Of a stretch of DNA of 64,000 bases, positions 46,710 through 57,838 are shown in pieces (the stretch's first letter is position 1; the number at the start of each line of letters is the position of its first letter). Source of the DNA: Buddleja alternifolia. Its lineage: Eukaryota; Streptophyta; Magnoliopsida; Lamiales; Scrophulariaceae. The DNA lies in the NCBI GenBank assembly GCA_019426215.1, contig CM033397.1, forward strand, positions 23,004,480 to 23,068,479, read 5' to 3'. A program made the translations under genes and the position numbers. The notes beneath the pieces were generated by a model. The model was not told where the DNA came from, searched no databases, and was given only the letters and a program-made list of their open reading frames with translations.

Positions 46710-48911
46710 ATGAAATTACTCGAAAGAAATGTTCTGACTGGTCCCAACTATATACAATGGCTCGCGATCTTAAAGAATGTCCTGAGTGAAGAGTCGATTG
46801 AATATGTGTTGGAAACAAATAATTCTGTAATTTCTGAGAGGAATGAGGATGAAGAGGTTCAACTGGCTCACTTTAATTGGACTTGTGACAATTATAAAGC
46901 TAGAGGATACATTCTTTCCTCAATGTGTGGTGAGCTACAAAGTTCACATGACACAATGAGCAATGCAAGGGACATAATTCTTCACCTAGAAGAAATGTTT
47001 GGAGAGCACGGTAGGACCGTAAGATATTTTATATCAAAAGAACTCTTTAGAGCGAGAATGAGAGAGGAAGAGAATGTGGGAGACCATGTTCTCACGATGA
47101 TGACCCTAATGGAAAGACTTCAGTCAATGCATTTCTATATGGATATTCATCTTCAAGTTGATCTCATCTTACAATTGCTCCCTGACTCCTTCTACTACTT
47201 CGTCAAGAACTTTGATATCAATGATATCGATTGTTCATTAGCTGGGCTGACTAAGAAGCTTGAAATCGAACAAGCTCCTATTAGGACGAACAAGAAGAGG
47301 GATTCTTCTATCTATTTAACAAATGATACATTTGATGATCGACGTGATGGAAAGAGGAAAAGGCAAAAGAAAGTATCCATAAGAACTTCAAAGAAGTTAG
47401 GACATGGCCATAAGAGCAAAGGACCTAAGAAAACAGATCGATGTCTCGAGTGCGGTGAGCTTGGCCACTGGAAGAGAAACTGTCCCAAATTAGGCAAAGG
47501 CGCACAAGGTATGGAACTATTAGTTTTTGAAACTAACTGTTCTATGACCGTATTTTCTACTTCGTGGATTCTGGACTTAGGGGCTAGTGCCCATGTTTGT
47601 TGTTTGGATCAGGATCTACAGAGAAGTAGAAAGCTGGGCCGAGAAGAAGTGATGATCAAAGTACGCAGCGAGGAAAGCGTCGCAACTACTAGGATCGGAT
47701 CTACTTCTTTTTATTTGAATTCTGGACATTTACTATTTTTAGATAATGTTTTGGTTTTGCCCAAGGGGCTTAAGAACATTGTATCTATTCCTATCTTAGT
47801 TAAGATTGGATATACATTCCGTTTTTCTAAATTAAATTGCGACATTTATTATGGAAATAAATTAGTTAGCAATGCATGTTTAGTTAATGGTTTGTATTAT
47901 TTAGATGTCCATAGTTTATCTGATGTTAATGTTGTAACACGTAAACGTGGTAGGCAAGAAACTAACTTAAGACTCAATTGGCATTTTAGACTAGGCCATG
48001 CCGGAAAGCACAAGATCCACAAAATGGAAAAAGATGGGCTTTTAAGCTCACTAGGGTCGGACCCTATTCCTACTTGTGAATCATGTCTCTTAGGCAAGAT
48101 GGCTAGATCCTCCTTCACAAGGAATTTTGAAAGGGCTACGCAAGTATTAGGATTAGTGCATACCAACATCTGCGGACCATTTGGAGAAATGGCTCGTGGA
48201 GGTTTCTACTACTTCATCGCTTTCACTGACGACCATTCAAGATTTCGTCTAGTGTATCTGATGAAGCAAAAGTCTGAATCCTTTGAAAGATTCAAAGAGT
48301 TCAAGGCCTTAGTAGAAAATCAAACTTGGCAAAATATAAAAACTCTACGATCGGATCGTGGAGGAGAATATATGAGGGCCGAGTTTGATGAATCCCTAAG
48401 ACAACAAGGAATAATGTTACAACTAACACCACCTGCAATTCCTCAACTGAATGGAGTAGTCGAGCGAAGGAATCAAACACTGTTGGACATGGTTCGTTCC
48501 ATGCTCAGTTACACTGATTTACCCATTTCGTTGTGGGGATACGCGCTCCTTACCGCTGCTCATGTTTTGAACAGATGTTCCTCCAAATCCATTCTTAAAA
48601 CTCCTCATGAGATGTGGAATAATAGGAGACCGAGTCTTAATCATATTAAGATTTGGGGATGCCCTGCTTATGTCAAAAAGACTAAAGTGAAGAAATTGGA
48701 GACAAGATCCCTAATGGGACGTTTTACTGGTTATCCTGAAGATTCCATGGGATTCTTCTTTTACCTGCATGATGATCAAAAAATCATCGTGGCCGTACAA
48801 GCTCACTTCCTTGAGGGTGAATTCATCTTGGAAGGGGGAAAAGGTAGGAAAATTGTTCTAGAAGAACAAAACGAAACTCCCTCAAATACATTTGTTCAAG
48901 AACCGAGGTAG
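46710..48911 (+). pseudogene. gag-pol: Element D gag, protease and integrase
   Basis: An open frame extends from 46695 (TTG); the first ATG is at 46710. In order it has the gag domain (SNAR..ILHLEEMFGEH), a CCHC knuckle (CLECGELGHWKRNC, first Cys near residue 250), protease (WILDLGASAHV, Asp near 294), the pre-integrase region (CESCLLGKMARSSF), and integrase. Integrase keeps RSDRGGEY and LNGVVERRN, but the first catalytic Asp is Asn: VHTNICGP, codon 48165-48167. Protease has DLGA rather than DTGA/DSGA. The frame ends at TAG 48909-48911, shortly before the TRIM. It is the longest open frame in the window. Confidence 0.88.
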
Positions 48912-48962
48912 AATACCGCATGAACCTGAGAGGTATGGGTATCTACTGCAGGGGGAGCGAGA

Positions 48963-49200
48963 TGTCACGGGATCGCAGTCCGTGCCCCACCCCTGTGGCG
49001 CGGCAGGGTTGTCATGTACATTATTTGTGGCCTATATACCTGATTGTTGGCGTTACTTGCAGGTATGCTCGTGTTCCTTCCCAAAGTATTGTAATACACA
49101 TGCTAAGCTTGCTGGTCCGGGTGTGGGGTAAGGCTGGCCTCGGGGGTGCGCGCGAGCCTCTCGCGTGCATCTTGGGGCGCCGGACAGCCGGGTCGTCACA
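48963..49200 (+). repeat. TRIM left LTR, 238 bp
   Basis: Nearly identical to 49697-49934. Starts TGTCACGGGATCGC and ends GGGTCGTCACA. Confidence 0.93.
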
Positions 49201-49202
49201 TG

Positions 49203-49214
49203 TGGTATCAGAGC
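49203..49214 (+). promoter_or_regulatory. TRIM primer binding site, tRNA-Met
   Basis: TGGTATCAGAGC, two bases after the LTR end, continuing CGACTT. Confidence 0.9.
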
Positions 49215-49680
49215 CGACTTTGTTGCGAGCATCACATTGCGGGAGGCGGGAGACCCTTGTGTGGTGTTCCATCAAAGGTACGGTCTTTGGGGAGAATTTG
49301 TGGCCATTGTGCATGAAAGTCTCTGGATTAGTGAGCAAGCACAATCGGGGGAGAATCTTTGGGATCTGAGGCGGAAGCGAGGTAGGCTTATTTTCGAGTG
49401 TTGAGGCCTTGCCATCTCATCGAGCGCTGTGGGAATCGGGAGCGATCAGGGGGAATCGACATGCGAAAATGCAGCGGCGGGGAGGCCGTTCAACCGAGGA
49501 ACTAATGCTGAGAGGGCATAGGGTGAAGGTTGGTGTCGAGGCGGTGTGTGCGTGGTGCACTGCGGGCTGTGCGATGTGCACAAAGAGGAAGCCTGTCCAT
49601 CCAGGGGATGGTGCCGCGGTTCAAAGCTCCGAGTTGAAGTGCGCGATCGAGTTCCTTCCTCCGCTACGAGGGCGTTAGCG

Positions 49681-49696
49681 AATTTGGGTGGGGGAG
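49681..49696 (+). promoter_or_regulatory. TRIM polypurine tract
   Basis: GGGTGGGGGAG lies directly before the right LTR start at 49697. Confidence 0.8.
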
Positions 49697-49934
49697 TGTC
49701 ACGGGATCGCAGTCCGTGCCCCACCCCTGTGTCGCGGCAGGGTTGTCATGTACATTATTTGTGGCCTATATACCTGATTGTTGGCGTTACTTGCAGGTAT
49801 GCTCGTGTTCCTTCCCAAAGTATTGTAATACACATTCTAAGCTTGCTGGTCCGGGTGTGGGGTAAAGCTGGCCTCGGGGGTGCGCGCGAGCCTCTCGCGT
49901 GCATCTTGGGGCGCCGGACGGCCGGGTCGTCACA
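49697..49934 (+). repeat. TRIM right LTR, 238 bp
   Basis: Partner of 48963-49200, the same length with about four substitutions. Confidence 0.93.
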
Positions 49935-51484
49935 GAGAGCTTCACATTGTAGTATAAGAAGGTCATGAAGATGATCCTTGTACCTATGAACAAGCGATGG
50001 TGGATGTCGACGCATCAAGATGGCGAGAAGCCATGGAAACAGAAATGGACTCTATGCAATCGAACCATGTCTGGGCTTTGGTAGATCGTCCTGAAGGTAT
50101 AAAGCCAAGCTCGTAGCGAAAGGGTATATTCAAAGAGAAGGAATTGACTATCAAGAAACCTTTTCGCCCGTGGCTATGATAAAGTCCATCCGAATTCTGT
50201 TATCCATAGCTGCATACTTAGATTATGAGATATGGCAAATGGATGTCAAAATGGCCTTTCTTAATGGATTCCTCAAGGAGGATATCTATATGGAACAGCC
50301 AAAGGGTTTTGTGTCCGAATCCGATATCCATAAAGTATGTAAACTTGAGAGGTCCATTTACAGTCTCAAGCAAGCATCTAGAAGCTGGAATCTCCATTTT
50401 GATGAAGAAGTTAAGGGATATGGTTTCATCAAAGAACGAAGATGAACCATGTGTCTACAAGAAGACTAGTGGGAGCAAACTCTAGTTCTTAGTACTATAT
50501 GTGGATGACATTCTACTTATAGGAAATGACGTAGGAATGCTCACCACTGTCAAGAAATGGCTTTCGAGTACGTTTTCCATGAAAGACTTGGGAGAAGCCA
50601 CATACATTCTAGAAATTCGTATCTACAGGGATAGAACGAATAGAATGATAGGCCTCTCTCAAGCCCTTTACTTAGATAAGGTCCTAAAGAGGTTTAGGAT
50701 GGACAACTCTAAGAAAGGGTTTCTTCCCATGAGGCATGTAGTACACTTATCCAAGTCTATGTGTCCTCAAAGTGAGGAAGATAGACAAGAGATGAGTAAT
50801 GTACCCTATGCTTCTGCAGTTGGTAGCCTGATGTATGCAATGTTGTGTACTAGACCCGACATTGCCTATGCTATGAACGTGGTGAGTCGATTTCAGGCAA
50901 ACCCGGGAAAGGAACATTGGATAGCTGTGAAGAATATCCTAAAGTATATGAAAAGAACTAAGGATATGATTCTCATCTATGGAGGTGGAGACTTGAAGAT
51001 GGAAGGTTATTCTGATTCAAACTGTCAGTCTGATGTTGATGACTGAAAATCCACTTCAGGGTTTGTTTTTACTCTCAATGGTGGAACGGTGTCTTGGAAG
51101 AGCTCCAAGCAAAGCACAACCGCTGATTCCACCACTGAAGTAGAGTATGTAGCAGCCTCAGAGGCAGCGAAAGAATCTGTTTGGATGAGGAAGTTTCTTG
51201 GAGAACTTGGAACGGTCCCTAGTGCTCAGCTCCCATTGCCACTTTATTGTGATAACAATGGAGCGATAGCACAAGCCAAGGAACTGAGGTCTCATAACTA
51301 GTCCAAACATATTGAGAGAAGATTTCACATCATCAGGGAGATCGTTGGCAGAGGAGAGATAGCAATGCAGAAAATAGCCTCGGCTGACAATATAGCTGAC
51401 CCGTTCACCAAACCACTACCTCAGGCTGTTTTGGACCGACACCTGGAAAAGATGGGTATGAGATACCACAATGAGTGGCATTGA
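49935..51484 (+). pseudogene. pol: Element D RT and RNase H, broken
   Basis: It continues D's pol after the TRIM. The RT N-terminus (49935-50090) is frame-damaged. About 67 bases are missing near 50095-50105 by comparison with E, between two 'ataaag' words. RT then runs through QMDVKMAFLNG and LYVDDILLIGND (YVDD 50498-50509), with a frameshift near 50440 and a TAG near 50484. RNase H has stops at 51044 and 51299 and ends HNEWH at 51484. The motifs confirm copia pol; the copy is inactive. Confidence 0.88.
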
Positions 51485-51499
51485 GTGCAAGTGGGAGAT
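51485..51499 (+). promoter_or_regulatory. Element D polypurine tract
   Basis: GCAAGTGGGAGAT directly before the LTR start TGTTAGG. Element E has the same AAGTGGGAGAT. Confidence 0.8.
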
Positions 51500-53307
51500 T
51501 GTTAGGATTATGCCCTCAGATGTCATAGATGATAGAATGTATAAGGCATATATCTTGTATTGAACTTAAACTCTTCTTAAATAAAAGACATTATTGAGTT
51601 TTCACTTAATTCTTATCTGCATCTATAAGTTGTGTAAAATGTTTTGTCCATATTTTCAGTGCGATCCCTCTACTTCCTATGGGATTGGAAGATTGGCACT
51701 AGAGAGATCGATCTTGATTACTAAAATAAGTTCGCAAGTAATATGAAGTCTTTAATGGACAAATAAAGATTTTGAATACTTGTACAATCTTAGCTTCGAC
51801 ATGGGAGTGCCTGTCTAGTATCATGGGATGATAGGAGATTAAGATTGTAGATACGTCAGTGGAACTGATATGTTCGAACACGACTCACATCGGTTCTGTC
51901 ACATGGGTTTTCACTCTGTGACTGTCAATGATGGAACTGATTATGCGTAATAGGTATATGTGAACCTTTGACCTGAAGTATCAGGCTGAAGATGCACTTG
52001 TGACATCAAGTCTTTCACTAGAGTAGTTAGACCCAATTCACCCTTTGGTGGGGTCAGCCTCGAAATGTGGACTTGATGGGCAAGTGGCAATCTTAGCAGA
52101 TATCTAATATGGGATTTGTTCTCTCATAAGTGAATGAGTATATACCCTATGTAATTATAGATAAATAGATATCAAAGTCTTTAGCCAAAGCAAACGAGAC
52201 GATTGTGCTTGGCACTAAATCGATCTCAATGATCTCGTATTTATTATGATTTATACATATGGTCAAGTCCAGTGAGTTTGACATAGCCATGACTCTCACT
52301 TGACCGGGGAACGTGAACAAAGGGTTTATACATATACAGTATTTACGATTGGAAGGTTTCGAAATGATCCTATCATTCATTTTCGTTTGGGTTACAAAGT
52401 GGGCCACGTGACTGGCTAGGTGTTACCCACTTCCTTTGGTTTCCTCTCATTGCCAAACAAAATGAACATAAAGAGTCGCGCTAAAGGATTGACAAAGAAA
52501 AAGGAAGAAAAAGGAATTTCTATTATTTCTTCTGGGAGTTTTACTTTATTGGATAAATTAAATAGTTAATTATTCATTAGATGAAATAATTAATTATAAT
52601 GATAAGATTAATTATCAATTAATTTTCTTGTGAAATATATTAATGAATTAATTTATCTAATTAATTTGGTTATTTAATTAATTTATTTATTTATTGGATA
52701 CAATAAATTATTAATTGAAATAAGAAATTAATTAAACAAAACAAATTCTGTGGCTAAATAAGGAGTCCAATTGGATGCCTACTAGGCCTCAATGTGGCGT
52801 CTTTGAGAGACCTCAATGTGGCGTCTTTGAGAGGCCACATATTAGGGCTCTTTTGTTTTCACTTGTTCAATAAGTCATGAGGTATATAAGGACTCTTTGA
52901 TTTAGAACAAGTAAGAAGAGAATACAAAACTCTCATAACTCTAAAAAAAAAAGAAAAATATTCCTCCCCTCCTCTATACCTAGCTGTCGACCATAGAGAA
53001 AGAAGAAAGGGGATTTTTTGTTTGTTGAACCGTGCGTGACGATTTAGAGACGACGTATTTTCGTTGTTCGGATCAAGTTCAAGTTTGAAGAATCAAACCA
53101 AAGGATTGAAGATTTGGAAGCTTCAATATTTCGAGTTTGGAGAAGAAGAAGTTTTTTTCCATCATCATATTCCTATTAACGAGTAAGTTTTATTCGTTGT
53201 ACGCTTTTAGATTCCATTATGCGAATTAGAGTACCAATTGGGTTTTCGTTTTTTAATTTTTAAAATCCCTTCCGATGCGTTTATGCTTTTTCGAACGAAA
53301 CGCAACA
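51500..53307 (+). repeat. Element D 3' LTR, about 1808 bp
   Basis: It starts TGTTAGGATTATGCC and probably ends CGCAACA at 53307, giving TGTT/AACA ends. It contains a TATA-like GGTATATAAGG (52881-52891) and a 24-bp direct repeat at 52787-52834. The right edge is inferred from the TG...CA rule, as no second copy is present to confirm it. Confidence 0.7.
52881..52891 (+). promoter_or_regulatory. TATA-like box in D LTR
   Basis: GGTATATAAGG, about 1.4 kb into the LTR, the likely core promoter. Confidence 0.5.
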
Positions 53308-54494
53308 TAATCGAAATCCAAAATTTCCCGTAATTTCAAATAATATTAAAAATTATTTCGCAAAATGTCCAGCGAAATTTCAATCGAAACATGAAATTTT
53401 CCGAAATTTTTATGAAATTTGAGATTTCCCAAAATAAAATAATATTAAATTGTTGATATTTTGTTTAGATATTTTATATTTAGTTATATTATGCAAAAGT
53501 CAATTTTAAATGTTCTTGTCATTTATTTGAAACCACCTATTTTGGAAAGTGTACTTACTACTATAACATGAAGGAGCCTAAGGTGTAAAAATATTTATAG
53601 AAATATGTTCATGTCCTTAGGGTTTCTAGGGTGGGACAAGAAAAAAATTTTAGACCAAAAAGACCGTTCTATGATTGCCAAAAGTAAATTATGGCTTTTT
53701 CTTTAGTATCGAGAAAACCGTTTCAGAAAAGAAAACGGAGCTACTATGGACGTCCTTAGAAATTTAGATATAGAATTAAAATTTTAATATTTTAATATTT
53801 CTGGAAATTAGATTTTTGAAAATTAAAATTATTTTTGAAAACTTATCATTTTGGAAACAATTATTTTTCCTTGGAAAATATTTTTTGTGAAAAATCCAAA
53901 TCATCCCAAATAAATTACAATTTATTTGAACAAAAAGGTAGGTAAATTTTGGATATCACATATTATATGGCTTGCCATGATTTAGTGTGATTGGATGAAC
54001 CACGAACCTAGTCTAGTCTTTGGTTTTCATTGTATGTAATTTCGACGAGTTGTAAAAATAGTCGGTTTGGCTTTTATTCTTCTGTCTTTGGATTAGTAGA
54101 ATGTAATTAGATTATGGTCTATGTAATTGAAGACGAAGACCAATCGAAGACTTATATGCAGTGGTGATCCATTGTAATAGTTATGTTATTTTTATTTCCT
54201 AGAATTCCAGCCCACTTTGGCTCAGTGGGTTGATTAGGTTAGAGATCGAGGTGGTTCATCCTAATTTACCGCTTTGTGGATGGTTTATTTTTCTGTCTAT
54301 ATATATGTGATGTGTTTGGAATGCATGCATAGGATGGAAAACTAAACAAAATAAATGTAATATGGTGAGACTAGTATTTTATGCAATGCCCTCCTGAGAA
54401 AATATTTGGCCCATTTGAAATTGAAATTGGATTTCTCTTCTATGCCTTTCATCATAAGTGGCAACATGTGAAATGCTGTTGAGACTAGGTGAAT
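53308..54494 (+). other. AT-rich region before element E leader
   Basis: No gene. A short segment at about 53540-53590 ('gtgtacttactactataac... gagcctaagg') resembles part of the E and S LTRs (62455-62495, 60828-60870). That suggests a degraded related LTR, possibly the remains of E's missing 5' LTR. The rest looks like LTR-leader sequence but cannot be assigned. Confidence 0.45.
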
Positions 54495-54790
54495 CACTCA
54501 TATAATTTGGGATTACTTAGTCGAGATAGGCTAGTCACTAAGCATAGAGATGCTCTGCGGGATCTAATCACTCATTGTACACTCATATAATTGGGGCAAT
54601 GAACAGAGAGGATTGACCATAGATTATTTGATGGGTTTGGCCTAATGTTGAGGAAGCATATTGGACACCCATATAATTGGGCCATATGTGAAAGACGAGG
54701 TAAAACAATCTGGATAACCATCCAACGAGGTGGAAGGCCGGGTGAGGCTACTATTTAAATGGATCAATCACACTCATATACTTGGGTGAC
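54495..54790 (+). repeat. Spaced repeats in element E leader
   Basis: CACTCATATAATTGGG and near variants start at 54495, 54580, 54666 and 54771, spaced 85, 86 and 105 bases. They lie in the untranslated leader upstream of gag at 54981. Such phased repeats suggest a structured or protein-binding leader; function unknown. Confidence 0.75.
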
Positions 54791-54980
54791 TTATTTAATT
54801 TAAATAGATCTCAAGCTCACTAAGGAAAATTAATTTTTCCTCGAATTCTATCCAGAGGGTGGTGGAATTTAGAAAAATAGTGGGAGACTTGTACAATTAA
54901 AGACCAAATTGTACAAGGACTTTATTTTAGAATGAATGCTAATATATCTGTCTCGAAACCTTTGTGGATCATTAAGTAAA

Positions 54981-57442
54981 ATGGCTAAAAATCCACTATA
55001 TGCTATTCTTGAAACTAATAAGTTAACCGGGCCTAATTATGCCGACTGGCTGAGAAACCTGAAAATTGTTCTTCAATCAGACAAGAGGGAATACATCCTG
55101 ACGGCTGAATAGCCAGGAATAACTCCCGAGAGCACTGATGAAGATAGGGAGTACGCTAAGTTGTGGTTGAAAGACAATATCCAAGTGCGATGTCTCATTA
55201 TGATTTCAATGTCTAATGAATTACAAAATCAACATGAAAAGATGACACTTGCAAAGGATATTATTACTCACCTAGAAGAGTTGTACGGAACTAGGACTAG
55301 GAAGGAGAGATATGCTATCTCTAAAGAGTTGTTTGGGGCAAAGATGATCGAGGGGTCAGCTGTCGGGACCACTCCCTCAAGATTATCCGTTTGATCAATA
55401 AGTTAAGTGACTTGGACATGGAACGCGATGGTGACCTATGTGTCGACCTTGTACTACAATCTCTTCCTAGGTCCTATGACCAATTTGTCATCAATTTCAA
55501 TGTGAACAACTTGAATGCCTCACTCAATGAGTTGTTAAACATGTTGATAACTACTAAAAGCACCATCAAGAAAGAAAAGCCAATGCTACTTGTGAGTTCT
55601 TCATCGAAATCCAAGAAAGGAAAGAAGAAGAAGAAGAAGAAGAAGAAGAAGAAGAAATAGAAGAAGAAGACCAAAGTGCTTAAAGGAATTGGTGGTGTGA
55701 AGAAGACAAGGAAAGGAAAGAAAACTAAGTTGGATGATTGCTTCAACTGTGGGAAGCCTAGGCACTGGATGAAGGACTGTAAGGAGCCACCGAAGTCTCA
55801 AGGTATGTTCTTTGTTGAAGTCAACATTAGTGTTAACACTTCTTCTTGGATACTTGACACCGGGTACAATATTCACCTTTGCAATGATTTGCAGAGGATG
55901 GTAAGAAGTAAGGCGCTAAGTAAAGGAAAGATGACCCTAAGGATGGGAAATGGAGCAATGGTTGCTGTCAAGGACATAGGGACCATCAACTTAGCTTTAG
56001 GGAGTAGGATTTTGAATTTAAATTCCGTCTATTTTGTACCCGAGATAATAAGAAATATCATATCCATTCCGGTTTTGGATGGAGAAGGATATCTTTTTGA
56101 GATTCATAATAAAAATTTCCTTTTGTTTTATGAATCTAATTTTATTATAGAGTCAAAATTGCAAGATGGTCTTTATACAATTTTCCCAACTTATCCTATT
56201 CTCAATATTCAACAAAGTAACAAAAGAAAATTAGAAAATTTCATAAGTACATCAACTTGGCACGCTAGGCTAGGTCATATCTTCAAAGAAAGGATACGCA
56301 TATTAGTAAATCAACTTGGTCTTGGAGATCTAGATGAAATGCCAACTTGCGAATCATGTCTTGAGGGAAAGATGACCAAGACACCATTCACTGGGTCGAT
56401 GGCGCGTGCAAGTGAAGTTTTGGACTTGGTCCATATTGATGTATGTGGGCCACTTAGCATAAATTCTAGAGGTGTTTTTAGAAACTTCATAACATTTACC
56501 GATAACTGCTCACAGTATGGTTATGTGTAGCTTATGAGGTACAAGTCTAAATCCTTTGAGAAATTCAAGAAGTTTAGACATGAAGTAGAGAAACAAATTG
56601 GTAGAAGTATCAAGACTCTTCGATAGGATCGACGAGGTGAATACTTATCCAATGAGTTTCTGAATTATCTAAAAGAGAATGGGATTCTTTCGCAGTGGAC
56701 TCCGCCCGGTACGCCTGAATTGAATGGGGTAGCTGAGCGAAGAAATTGAACTTTGTTAGACATGGTTCGATCCATGATGAGTCGCACTGGACTTCCTTCT
56801 TCAATGTGGGGCTATGCTTGACGACTGCAACCTATTTGTTAAATAGGGCGTCGTCTAAGAGTGTGCCTAAGGTTCCCTATGAAATGTGGTATGGTAAAAC
56901 ACCTTCATATAAACACCTAAGGGTGTGGGGGTGTGCTGCTTATGTCAAGCAGCAAGTGGGAGACAAATTGGACCCGAGGTCCACGTTGTGTAAGTTTGTG
57001 GGATATCCGAAAGACTCTTTTGGATACTACTTCTACAATCCCTTGGAGCAAACTGTTTTCAAGGAATGCGACCTTCTTAAAGAAGGATTTTCCATTAGAT
57101 GGGAATAACGAGATTGTAGAACCCGAGGAGACTCAAAGCACTGAGAGACCTCAAAATGAGCTTGCTTGATACCACATAGGAGGCGATTCATAAAGAACAA
57201 GCTAAAAGTAAACCACCTCTGAGGAGATCCAAAAGGGTTCCAAGGGCACCCGAGAGATGGGTAGGCCATTGGCAAGAAAGCAAGTCAGAGAATTCCCTTT
57301 TAGATATAGATCCAAAGAGTTATAGGGAAACGATGTTGGACATCAATTCAGGAAGATGGATAGAAGCTATGAAATCCGAGATAGACTCCATGCACTCCAA
57401 CAAAGTTTGAGACTTGGTAGACACGCCAAATGGGATAAAACT
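54981..57442 (+). pseudogene. gag-pol: Element E gag, protease and integrase, broken
   Basis: It starts MAKNPLYAILETNK at 54981. The gag domain has a TAG near 55110 and a frameshift near 55370. A lysine run from an AAG microsatellite follows, then a knuckle CFNCGKPRHWMKDC (Arg in place of the usual Gly before His). Protease is WILDTGYNIHL, with DTG kept but the next residue altered. Integrase keeps HIDVCGP and NGVAERRN, but has stops near 56528, 56625 and 56747 and a frameshift near 56820. A linker with further breaks leads to the start of RT, cut by the solo LTR at 57448. Related to D in every domain. Confidence 0.88.
55618..55675 (+). repeat. AAG microsatellite in E gag
   Basis: About a dozen AAG triplets in a row encode poly-lysine, interrupted by one TAG near 55658. 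Expansion keeps frame. Confidence 0.9.
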
Positions 57443-57447
57443 CATAG

Positions 57448-57833
57448 TGATGTGGAGCAGGTTGCAGAACCGGGCAAAAAAGGATGGGTGAGGCATAAGA
57501 AATGCGTAGATAAGTGGTGCAACCAGCGACAAGTCGGTTTATTCTTTATTATGGTTTTACTATTATGTTATTATTAATTATTAAGTAGTCAGTAGAATAA
57601 TTAAGGTAGGAGTCCTAGTATGGTCAGTAGTATAATTAAGGTAGGAGTCCTACTAGGGTAAGGATTGTATTATGCAGTATAAATATTTGTCAGTAGGGTT
57701 TTTGGGATTTCATTCAGAGATTTGAATCTGGGAAGTCGCGATTTTTGGGCGAGAACACGTTTGTTCTTGATTCTTGTTTATCTTTTGTGTATTGAATTTG
57801 TGTATTTCGTTCAATCAATTTTATCACCCATCA
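57448..57833 (+). mobile_element. Solo LTR in E RT region, 386 bp
   Basis: Flanked by CATAG at 57443-57447 and 57834-57838. Its ends are TGATG...CATCA. It has a TATA-like GTATAAATATT near 57677 and an internal 35-bp direct repeat starting near 57590 and 57625. No primer site or coding follows. Removing it rejoins the RT frame of E around GFKWVYK. It is the product of LTR-LTR recombination. Family unknown; orientation is taken from the TATA box. The open frame across its left end is chance. Confidence 0.87.
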
Positions 57834-57838
57834 CATAG

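Larger units (their letters stand above)
48963..49934 (+). mobile_element. TRIM retrotransposon, 972 bp
   Basis: A miniature element inserted in D. Two 238-bp LTRs (TGTCACGGG...GTCGTCACA) flank a 496-bp interior. A tRNA-Met primer site starts two bases after the left LTR, and a purine tract precedes the right LTR. The flanking duplication is GAGA (48959-48962, 49935-49938); a fifth base does not match. It is GC-rich against an AT-rich host. The interior has no supported gene, only chance open frames. No 5S-rRNA block is present, so it is not Cassandra. About four LTR differences by eye suggest a fairly recent insertion. Confidence 0.9.
46568..53307 (+). mobile_element. Element D: plus-strand Ty1/copia retrotransposon
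   Basis: A copia element with gag, protease, integrase, RT, RNase H and a 3' LTR. Its leader reaches back into F2 (from about 46000), but no 5' LTR matching 51500-53307 was found, so it is 5'-incomplete or its LTR was replaced. Gag and pol resemble the Tnt1/Tork style. A TRIM at 48963-49934 splits it between integrase and RT. Confidence 0.85.

Noticed and set aside
49409..49678. GC-rich open frames in the TRIM as genes
   Set aside because: Open on both strands, as expected of GC-rich sequence, with no recognisable motif.
48963..49934. TRIM as a Cassandra element
   Set aside because: No 5S-rRNA-like block is visible in its LTRs.
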